A stretch of DNA of 64,000 nt. Origin: Paguma larvata (lineage: Eukaryota > Chordata > Mammalia > Carnivora > Viverridae). Below the pieces are notes generated by a model, which saw only the letters and a list, made by a program, of their open reading frames with translations, did not search any database and was not told the DNA's origin. The position numbers and the translations under genes were made by a program. The stretch lies in NCBI GenBank assembly GCA_030068075.1, contig CM057826.1, positions 45,538,558-45,602,557 of the forward strand, given 5' to 3'. This document shows, piece after piece, positions 56,043 to 64,000 of this stretch (within the stretch, counting starts at the first letter, position 1; each line of letters begins with the position of its first letter).

Positions 56043-56275
56043 TAGCAAATATATGTATATACACACACACACACAGTTACATTGGTAACTTTATATAGCA
56101 AATATATATGTAGATATAGATATATACACACACATACACACATTGGTAACTTTATATAGCAAATATATATATATTTGCTATATATGTATATGTATGCATA
56201 TATATGTATATGTATATACACACACACACACACACAAAGTTACATTGGTATTTATTTGTGTGTGTGTGTGTGTGT
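56043..56275. repeat. Short tandem repeat with CA/TA runs and a palindrome
   Basis: Two units (56043 onward, 56097 onward) share TAGCAAATATAT, a CA run and CATTGGTAACTTTATA; the period is roughly 54-61 bp, with a third partial at 56243. The array ends in TG repeats at about 56259-56275. Contains the 32-bp palindrome at 56153-56184. Confidence 0.85.
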
Positions 56276-56425
56276 CACTATGATAGTGCCCATTTTACAG
56301 ATGAGAAAACTGAAGAACAGGGAAGAATACTTGCTCAGGGTCCCACAGCTAAAAATTGACAGAGCTAGGAATTTAACACAAATATGTAAGACTCCACAGC
56401 CCATATCTTAACTGTGACTAGTTTT
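56276..56425 (-). mobile_element. MIR SINE fragment, minus strand
   Basis: GCCCATTTTACAGATGAGAA, CAGGGTCCCACAGCTAAAAA, AGCTAGGAATTTAACAC. Clear reversed MIR. Confidence 0.82.
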
Positions 56426-57182
56426 TGCTGCACAGTAGAATAGCTTAAAAGTTAACATACTCTAAGTGTTTTTCTGGACGAACAAGAGTCAAGACATGAT
56501 GGTTCCCATGTTTCTAATTGCTCCCTCAGACCGTGGAGCAGAGCCATCTCGTTGCAAAGATCCATTGCCTTAAGAAAATGAAATTGGATGGCACCTGCCT
56601 TTCGCTCAGTCACACACATCGGGGCCCAACTGTTTCACCTTGATTTTTTTTTCTTCAACCAGATGGAAAATTGGGCAATTCCTCAATTAAATGTCACCAA
56701 CCTTCTTGCATCCCCAGCAGCAAATGCCTCATTTCTCAGGGGTTTGGCAAAATTTCACTTCTCCAGGATCTCATTTTCCTGGCTGAGGACTTGAAAAGCG
56801 GGGGCAAAGACACAACTTTCAGCCTGGCTGTTTCATGCTTCTTAGACAATCTCTTAGCAGAGAGAGAACAGTTTCACTACTTGAAAAAGCTCCTTTCTTG
56901 TCACCTGGTGCGTGACTGTGGAGACCTTCAGTTCTCATTCAGTATTTCAACCCATCTGGCACAGACTGGAAGGAAGAGATTTCTTCTTTGTACTTAAATT
57001 AACAAACCAGCCCTACCCTTTTTAGAGCCAGTTAGAAAACGGTAAAATCCACGACTCTTTAGAAAGAGATCATTACCATGTTTAGAGACCAAGAATTGGC
57101 ATCCATTTCAATAAATATTAACTATACTCTAGCAGTTTTGTACTACAGCTTTAGAGCAAGAGAAAGGCAAATCCCCGATCTG
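56426..57182. other. Unique sequence
   Basis: Open plus-strand frame at 56671-56997 (108 codons) has no recognised domain; kept as noncoding. Confidence 0.4.
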
Positions 57183-57184
57183 TC

Positions 57185-57320
57185 AGTTAATCGACAAACA
57201 TTTGTTCAGTGTCTACCAAGTGGAAAACGCTGTGGAGAATACCGAGGATGTTTAAAGAGGACTCTACCCCACAGGGCCATGTAGTCCATCTAGGGAGAGA
57301 AGTTGAACATATTGAAATAA
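57185..57320 (-). mobile_element. LINE-2 3' end, minus strand
   Basis: GACAAACATTTGTTCAGTGT, CTACCAAGTGGAAAACGCTG, AATACCGAGGATG. Confidence 0.65.
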
Positions 57321-57998
57321 CCAAGGACTCGATGTTTTTATGTGCTCAAAGAGACTCTATTCACTCTGCAGTTTCAAACAAGGGGGATATTTGCTCTGGC
57401 CTAGAGAAATCAGATAAGACATCCTGGAGAAATTGGAATTGGGTCTTTGAGAAGAGGTAAAATCCAGGTATTTGGTGAGGAAGAAAGAAGAGAATATTTC
57501 ATGTAAGAAGGAGCGGTGTGTCTCAGCCTAGAGCTTTGAGCACTTTAGATGCTTGATAAAGGATGTCGAATGGATTAAAATTAAAACTTACATTTCAGTA
57601 ATGCCCCTCTCCTGCCATGTCTGATGGTTTCCTGAATCCATCAGACATGTGAAATCAGAAGATGATATGGGATGCTTTTTAATAGTTAGAGGAATACGTT
57701 CATAGGGAGAATGGATTAGTTCACCAAGCAAGTTTTATTTGAATTAGATTGAATCATGAGTTGGCTCAACTGTAAATGAATGGAAGCTTGAGAACCAAGA
57801 GACAAGTGGTGCTTGTTGCTTTTCCTTTCTTCTGAGGCAGAGTATCTATTAGCAGCTCTCCTTACTGGTGGCTATTTGATCCTAATTGTGGCCAGTTTGT
57901 GGGGAGAAAGATGGAACAATGGAAATGGCTCAGTGGATGGCATGAAGAAAATCAGAAGCATTCCATAAATTGAGTTTTTTTTTTTCCTAAAGAAGGAC
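57321..57998. other. Unique sequence
   Basis: No feature recognised. Confidence 0.4.
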
Positions 57999-57999
57999 T

Positions 58000-58330
58000 T
58001 AGCGTCAATTTTCTTTAAATAATATTTCATTTTTATGGAAGCAGTACATGTGTACTATAGAAAATTTGTGAATACAGACAAGGAAAATAAAAATGTATCA
58101 TATCCCTACCACTGAGAGATCCAAACTGTAACACTTTAGTGTATACCTTTCCATGTGTATTTTATATATATAAAATAAATATGTATATAAATATACACAT
58201 TTTTGAATTTTTTTCTCAGCATAAGCTAGTATTATACGTATTGTTTGACATTCTTATATTTTCAGTTCATAGTCTTCATTTTCCAGGTAGATATTCATCT
58301 TATCTACTATACAGACCTCATTCTGATTTC
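58000..58330 (-). mobile_element. Old L1M 3' end, minus strand
   Basis: TAATATTTCATTTTTATGG, ATAGAAAATTTGTGAATACA, GTAACACTTTAGTGTATACC, TTCCATGTGTATTTTATAT match the reversed L1M 3' UTR. Confidence 0.6.
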
Positions 58331-58424
58331 CCCAGCTGACTCAAAAATGTCCTTTAAGGCTGGTTTTCCTAAATCAGTGTCCAGTTTGAGACCACAGATG
58401 CATCTGGTTGTTGCAGCCCTGTCT

Positions 58425-58800
58425 TCTTCAGTTCAGGCTGGCATAACAAAATACCACAGGATGGGTGTCCTAAACAACAGGACTTTGTTTTCTTAGTTCT
58501 TCAGAGGCTAGAAGTCCTTGGTCATGATTTGGCAGGGTCAGTTTCTGGGTGGCCCTCTTCCTGCTTGTAGATGACCACCTTCTTGCTGTGTGCTCACATG
58601 GCCTTTCTATGTGTGCACACAGGGAGAGAGCCCCGGTGCTAGCTCCCTGGTGTCTCTTGTAAGGACACTAATCTCACCCAATGACATCAGTTAACCTTAA
58701 GTACTTCCTTAGAAGCCCCAACTCCAAATACAGCCAGCCACACTGGGGTTAGGGCTTCAATTTGAATTCTGGGGGCACCCAAACTGAGTCCATAATTGGT
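58425..58800 (-). mobile_element. MLT1 (ERVL-MaLR) LTR, minus strand
   Basis: GGCATAACAAAATACCACAG, TTCAGAGGCTAGAAGTCC, CACATGGCCTTTCTATGTG, GGGGTTAGGGCTTCAATTTG. Near full length. Confidence 0.88.
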
Positions 58801-58964
58801 CCTTCCGACTCTTTAGTCCAGTATAGCCCCTCTCATTTTTATTTAGGACTTGCTTTGCTGAAACTTCTTCATCTTTAAAAATCACAAAATGATGTTGTGA
58901 TCCCTGTATATTGCATATGAGGCCCTTGCCATTAGTATAAAAGCTCAATGTGGAACCGTAATCT

Positions 58965-59085
58965 TGGTGCTAACAGTTGAAAAATCAGAGTTTTGCTCCT
59001 GTGCAGCTATCGACTCTCTTTGTGGCCTTAGGAACACCATTCTCACTTTCTTGGGCTTCATTTTCTGTATTGGACCAGAATTCTT
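58965..59085 (+). mobile_element. Possible MIR fragment, plus strand
   Basis: TTTTGCTCCTGTGCAGC, TTTGTGGCCTTAGGAACACC and GGGCTTCATTTTCTGTAT suggest MIR, weakly. Confidence 0.4.
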
Positions 59086-59257
59086 GAATCAGAATGTCTA
59101 AAGAAGGTGCATAAGATAGTGTGTTTGCAATAAATTCCTCACCTGACTCTTTAGGAAATAGTAAGGTAGATAATATTTTCTGACTTTTTTAAACCTGTGC
59201 TTCTGTTCCATACTATATATAAAAATGTAAAGTTGTAACTCTCATTATCATAAACCA

Positions 59258-59705
59258 TATTAGTTTTTGATGGATTCTGTAATAAGGTGCCACAAATGTG
59301 GTGGCTTAAAACAACAACAGTTCTGGAGGACAGAAGTCCTGAAATCGAAGTCTCGGCAGGGATGTTTTCCTTCTGGAAGCTCTAGGGGAAAGTCTATTTT
59401 CTTGCCTCCTGTAAGCCTCTAGAGGCCACTTTAATTCCTTAGCTTGTCCCTATCCTCCATCTTCAAAGCCAGCAGGGTAACATCTTCCAATATCTCCAGA
59501 TTGGACCCTTTTACCTCCCGCTTATAAAAACTTTTTTCATTACATTGGTTTGAACTAGATAATCCAGGCCGATCTCCTCATCCAGGATCTTTACCTTAGT
59601 CATATTGCAAAGTTCTTTTGGCTATATAGTGTGATATTTTCACAGACCCAGGGACTGGAACATGAACCACTTTGGGGGATCACTATTCTATCTATCACAG
59701 AACTT
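59258..59705 (-). mobile_element. MLT1 (ERVL-MaLR) LTR, minus strand, second copy
   Basis: GGTGCCACAAATGTGGTGGC, AACAGTTCTGGAGGACAGAAG, CCTCTAGAGGCCAC, GGACTGGAACATGAACC. Same orientation as the copy 0.45 kb upstream but a different variant. Confidence 0.75.
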
Positions 59706-59840
59706 TTACCAGAAACTAAAATAGCTGAAGTAAGTATTAAACATTTTATTCAAAAAGCATTTTTATTTACCTTCTTAAACTTTTTTATAAAATTTGAGGG
59801 CTGAGTAATATGGACTGTGATTGATTAAAAAGGAAACATG

Positions 59841-60034
59841 GAAGAAAGGAAGGAAGGAAGGAAGGAAGGGAGGGAGGAAGGGAGGGAGGGAGGGGGGAGG
59901 AAGGGAGGGAGGGAGGGAAGGGGGAGGGAGGGAGGGAGGGAGGGAGGAAGGAAGGAAGGGAGGGAGGGAGGGAGGGAGGAAGGGAGGAAGGAAGGAAAGA
60001 AGGTAAGATGGAAGAAGGGAAGGAGGGAAGGAGA
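59841..60034. repeat. GGAA/GGGA polypurine microsatellite
   Basis: Nearly pure purine tract of GGAA and GGGA units, about 190 bp, with GGGAGGGAGGGAGGGG runs (G-quadruplex capable). It leaves low-complexity frames open that are not genes. Confidence 0.97.
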
Positions 60035-60328
60035 AAATTGCCCAGGGAAGTTTGATTTTGAGTTTAACCCTCTAGGTAATTTCCAATAAATCCCAAAATT
60101 TAGCTTCCTCTTCTAAAGTAACACTACTTCCTTTCTTCCATGAATATAAGATCCATAAGTACCATGGTCAACAGTCCAATGATTGGGTTGAGGCTTGAAA
60201 ATTATTATATAAATTTGTATTCATCTACATACTTTCAGGAAACTGAATATCATAATATACCCAAGTTTCCAACTTTCAAAGGCTCTAAATTGATATGACA
60301 TAATAATACCTCAAATATTATCACTGTA
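60035..60328. other. Unique sequence
   Basis: No feature recognised. Confidence 0.4.
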
Positions 60329-60329
60329 A

Positions 60330-60620
60330 TGAGTATTTATTCATTTAATAAACAGTTGTTGAGCACTATACTTAAAGTACTCAGGTAGTCTCCTGATACA
60401 GATTGGTTGTGAAAACAGACATAGTTGTCTTCATGAACCTTGCAGCCTAGAGAGGAGGAGGCAGACAGAAAAAAGTTGAAAAATAAGCATATGAATAAAT
60501 CAGCATATATGTCACGAAAGAGACAGCACAGTGCAGGAGGAAGATTTAGGAAGGGGATCTGGGAGGTCTCTCTGGGGATAGACTGTTGCATGGGAAGCAT
60601 CCAGCCTGGCTTGCAAGCCT
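60330..60620 (-). mobile_element. LINE-2 3' region, minus strand
   Basis: AAACAGTTGTTGAGCACTAT, CTTGCAGCCTAGAGAGGAG, GACAGCACAGTGCAGGAGG. Confidence 0.7.
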
Positions 60621-61400
60621 TCGTGCCTACAGTGGGTGCTGGGGGGCAGTGCGCAGCGTCGACCCTTTGTGTACCTGCACTCAGCTTCCCTTTGAGGGTG
60701 AAGGGCTAGAGAAAAATGCAGTGTCCCTACCTGCCACCAATGCCATATGATCACAGTCCTGGGCACAGGGGAGCACCTGCCGCTGGGCAGTGACATGGAG
60801 GGGAAAGCTGGGTGAGACTTGGGATGCTAGAGGACAGGCAACAGGAGGCTGAGAACCTGTCCTGGGAGGCAGGAAGGTGGTAGTAGGCAAGACCACATGT
60901 GTGCCAAACTCTAAGCCCTTGGCATGCTCCATTGTTCCATTGTACTTCACTTACAAAACACAAATTGGAAGATCCAATTAAGAAATCAAAAACAGCAACC
61001 ACAGAGTTTTTAACTTCAAGTTCAGGACCCTCCAGAGTGTGAGCCTCTGCATGAAGGCACTGGGCACATACCCGTGAAGCTGGCCCAGACTCCCAAGTTT
61101 TTGACTTAGGAAGCTTGGTAAATATTGGGGCTGTGTTCCGAGTTTAGGGAAGACTGAAAACCACTCATTTTGCAAGGGAAATTCGTTCTTCAGTTTCACC
61201 ATGGTAAATCTCAGATGCCTTTGATGTATCTGGGGGAAGATGTCAAAAGAAGGAATTGTAAATATAAGCCTAGAGGTTATACGTTCTAGAGACTTTGAAA
61301 TGTTCAGGGTCATAATCTGATAATTTCATTAACTCTTTTTGAAAAAGAAAATAGTTACAAGCATTTAGATGTCTGGATTCTAGGTTAACACAAATTTTAT
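60621..61400. other. Unique sequence
   Basis: GC-richer at 60630-60900. Overlapping open frames on both strands to 111 codons (60978-61313) show no domain. Confidence 0.4.
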
Positions 61401-61403
61401 GTA

Positions 61404-61733
61404 CAGTTGAGCAATGGGGTGTTAGATACACTGATCCTCGTGCTCTTGAAAATCCGCATATGACTTTTGAGCCCCCACAATCTAAATACTAATAGCCTAC
61501 TATTGACCAGAACACTTACCAATAACATAACAGTGATTGACAAGTATTGTGTATGTTATATATATTATATATTGTATTCTTATGGTAAAACAAGCTAGAG
61601 AAAATGTTTTGAAGAAAATCATAAGGAGGAGAAAGTACATTTACAGTATTGCACATTGTACTGTATTTATTGACAAAAGTCCATGTATAAGTGGACCTGC
61701 ACATTTGAGAGTATTTTCTTCAAGAATCAATTG
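61404..61733. mobile_element. Tigger-type (TcMar/pogo) non-autonomous element with TA duplications
   Basis: Left end CAGTTGAGCAAT (after TA at 61402-61403) and right end TCAAGAATCAATTG (before TA at 61734-61735) are degraded inverted repeats. Interior GAAAATCCGCATATGACTTT, AATAGCCTACTATTGACC and AAGTGGACCTGCACATTTG match a Tigger2-like MITE by memory. About 330 bp, no transposase. Confidence 0.82.
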
Positions 61734-61735
61734 TA

Positions 61736-62318
61736 TTTTAATATCTCAAATATTTTTGGCAAACCTTCATATTTACCCGATCATGATAAATGCATTTTCA
61801 AAGGTCTTTCTTTTTCACGTAATTACCTATATCCATTTTCCATTTTTATTATCCCAGAAAATCAATTTTCTGATTTCTAAATAGTATTTTTATTTTTCAA
61901 GTAAACATTAACTCAAATTATTCTTTTTTTCAGTATATGAAATTCTGTGTTGTATTTTGAATACACAAAGAGAGACACTGGGCTTTTTTTTCCTTAGAAT
62001 AAAAATGTGCAGCTGGGCTACATCCTCTTGCCTCAAATATAGTTTAAATCAGAAAACTCTGGTCAACATGCCTGTATTTTTTTTTACTTCTACATTCTAC
62101 ATTTCAAAATCAAGTTATTTTGACCACTTCTGTTACATGGGAGAAGGTACCAAGAATAATTTAAAATAAGAGTTCTATGCTCAAAGAAGTTACAAGATGT
62201 TTGTCTTCCGGTGGTATGTGAGAATAATCTTTCTCCAGTGGTTTTGCCTGTGGCAGCGCCATCGTCTGTTTGTCTACTTCCTCCACCCCGCACTGCCCCC
62301 AGAACAATTCATCCCCTA
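61736..62318. other. Unique sequence
   Basis: AT-rich. Open frame at 61537-61884 is partly Tigger and has no domain. Confidence 0.4.
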
Positions 62319-62320
62319 GG

Positions 62321-62454
62321 CTATTTCTTTTCTTCTCTTTTCTTTTTCTTTTCTTTCCTTTTCTTTTTTTTCTTTTCTTTTCCTTTCCTTTCCTTTTTCT
62401 TTCTTTTCTTTCCTTTTCTTTCTTTTCTTTCTCTTTCTTTCTTTCTTTCCTTCT

Positions 62455-62507
<53 letters not shown>

Positions 62508-62552
62508 TTTCTTTCTTTCTTTCTCTTTCTCTCTTTTCTTTTTTTTTTCCCC
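62321..62552. repeat. TTTC polypyrimidine microsatellite
   Basis: About 230 bp of TTTC, TTTTC and TTCT units with only rare breaks, ending in a T/C run. Minus strand is polypurine. All long frames here are low-complexity Lys/Arg/Glu or Ser/Phe/Leu and not genes. Confidence 0.97.
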
Positions 62553-63630
62553 TTAAAGAACAAAACAAGGTAGTGTCTAATAGACACTAGACAGACTGAC
62601 AGACCAAACCTCTGGTAGCTGGCTTACAGAGATGGCTCCTCATTATAGTGAGACTGTGTCTTTCATATCTAGACAGAGCTTCTGGAAATCGGGTCTCTTC
62701 CAAATGATGTCAGAGAAAATTAGAAATGTCTTTATGGAAGGCCCTGGATTATTATTGTCTCTACTTCCAGTTAATACTTCAGGCAGCCTGTTGAGAGCAG
62801 GGACTTAATTACAAATTATGTTAAAGATAAATTTCTTCCTGTAGATGAATATGGATTTGAAGATTGTTAACTATGTTCAAGCACTCCTAGCGGCTGAGTT
62901 TTAAGGAACTACCTGTCTCTTGTACCACTTCCGTGGGCAGATCGTAAAGTAAGGATACTTTAGGGGACAGTTTTTAGACTACGTACTTTAAAGTGAACTT
63001 CTAACAAACTTAATTTATATAAAAATTACATTTGAACAAGCATGATGGCTTGTAAATAAGAGGCAGTCAATAAATATTTTAGTACTTAAATTAGGCATGA
63101 ATCTTTTCTAGACTCAGAGCCATACACTCTAGTTCAACAGCCAGGAGGGAGTCTGAAAAGTTAATTCAGCATGCAGGTAATAAAACTTGCCATGAGTAAA
63201 GAATGATATTAGATGCTTAGTGGAATAAAAAAAGAAAAAAAAAAGAATAAATAGGTAGAATAACAGCTCCGACTTCTAAAGAATAACAAAGAACACAAAA
63301 GCATATGAAACTCCTTAGAATTATACTCATTTTTAAAGCTGGAAGAAAATTTATTAAATAAAATCGTCTAATCTAATGCTTCTCTTTTATAAATGACAGT
63401 GTGGACTAGATTCATCAATCAGAATTAGTGATGAAGTTGAGGTCAGATGCTGTTCTTCATTGGCTATTCAGTTATATTAGTTGGAGTTTCTTTGAAAGTA
63501 GCTTTGAAAGTGCTGTTTTGGCTGTATCCATGGAATGTGATTACTGATACTTGCTTAGTGTAAGAGGTTGTTCAAAGCAGTTTCATCAAGCAAAGCTGCA
63601 AAGCAGTTCATAACGAAGTAGGTTTGAAAC
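62553..63630. other. Unique sequence
   Basis: No definite repeat; TTAATTACAAATTATG near 62805. An A-rich run at about 63224-63250. Possible worn reversed MIR near 63370-63430. Confidence 0.4.
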
Positions 63631-63639
63631 AGTGCAAGT

Positions 63640-64000
63640 GGCTTATCTACACGGATAGTCATTAAAATGATTGAAACTGTGATCCATAGAAAACAGGTTG
63701 GATGATTAGTTATAGCGAATGATTAAAAAGACTAGTCTCATAGTCATCAAAAATAAAACTGTAGAAGAGTATTTGATGATGTAAAAAACATTCATGATGT
63801 AATATTATCTAAAAATATACACTACATTATAATTGCACCTTATTATATGTATTGCCTGTCATTTGATACAGCAATCACTTCTTCAAACCTATCCAAAGAT
63901 AAATTTGCCAAACAATTAAAAGATGGAAACAGAAGGCTATTTATTGCAACAGTATTTTTAATAGCAAAAACAGGAAACAACCTCAAAGTCCATCATTAGG
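63640..64000 (+). mobile_element. Old L1M fragments, plus strand, running off the window
   Basis: TGATGATGTAAAAAACATTC and ATTCATGATGTAATATTATC (about 63770-63810) fit the L1M region just downstream of GCAACAGTATTTTTAATAGC (about 63945-63970). The order is swapped relative to one L1, so two head-to-tail fragments are likely. Continues past 64000. Confidence 0.55.

Noticed and set aside
56043..56275. Regularly spaced repeats resembling a CRISPR-like array
   Set aside because: Units are AT/CA simple-sequence derived, with variable spacing, in a mammalian context.
56671..56997. 108-codon open frame in unique sequence
   Set aside because: Protein-like at first sight, but no domain or family is recognised, another frame overlaps, and there is no promoter or splice context.
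59821..60089. Gly/Arg/Glu/Lys-rich open frames
   Set aside because: Products of the GGAA array.
62161..62590. Several 88-135 codon frames on both strands
   Set aside because: Produced by the TTTC array; low-complexity and present in many frames at once.

Overview
This window looks like nuclear DNA from a felid (cat family) or a close feliform carnivore. The main evidence is about 19 copies of the tRNA-derived carnivore SINE. Many carry the felid-type body: a GGGCGCCTGGGTGGCTCAG head, then CTCAGGTCATGATCTC, a GACAGCTCAGAGCCTGGAGC box, a CT-rich stretch and an A-rich tail. The LINE-1 at 37.06-38.03 kb also reads like the carnivore/felid L1 3' end. Identification is from memory of these families, not from a search.

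I found no convincing protein-coding exon, no structural RNA gene, no CpG island and no CRISPR. Every open frame seen is short (under about 140 codons). Each one overlaps a transposable element or simple repeat, or is unremarkable unique sequence. The window is best read as intergenic or deep-intronic DNA, and the annotation is therefore a map of repeats, fossils and unique stretches.

Layout. 0-10.3 kb is a LINE-1 mosaic: a minus L1 3' end at 0.7-2.2 kb, a plus L1 3' end at 4.9-5.7 kb, and older plus-strand L1M remnants to 10.3 kb, with SINEs inserted. 10.3-24 kb is mostly unique sequence with MIR, L2, MER5A and MLT1 fossils and, at 23.5-24.1 kb, a likely class I ERV solo LTR. 24.6-26 kb is another minus L1 carrying a SINE. 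26-33 kb is largely unique with SINEs, MIRs and an LTR split by about 0.5 kb of unidentified sequence. 33-39 kb has L2, L1M, an L1 broken by a SINE, and the felid-type L1 at 37-38 kb. 39-53 kb mixes MIR/L2 fossils, an MLT1 LTR with a SINE inside, short hAT-like elements and two copies of one L1M 3' UTR. 53-64 kb has several large simple repeats (ATC-rich, CA/TA, GGAA, TTTC), two MLT1 LTRs and a Tigger-type element with both ends and TA target duplications.

Relative ages can be read from nesting: SINEs lie inside L1, L1M, MLT1 and MIR copies, usually between visible 11-22 bp target-site duplications, so they are the younger layer. The most interesting non-routine signals are a 36-base near-identical echo of an L1/flank junction 1.6 kb away, a perfect 32-bp AT palindrome inside a short tandem repeat, paired CA/GT microsatellites at the same site in two L1 copies, and several repeat-free AT-rich blocks that could be conserved noncoding elements. 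No previously undescribed gene system is supported by this sequence.
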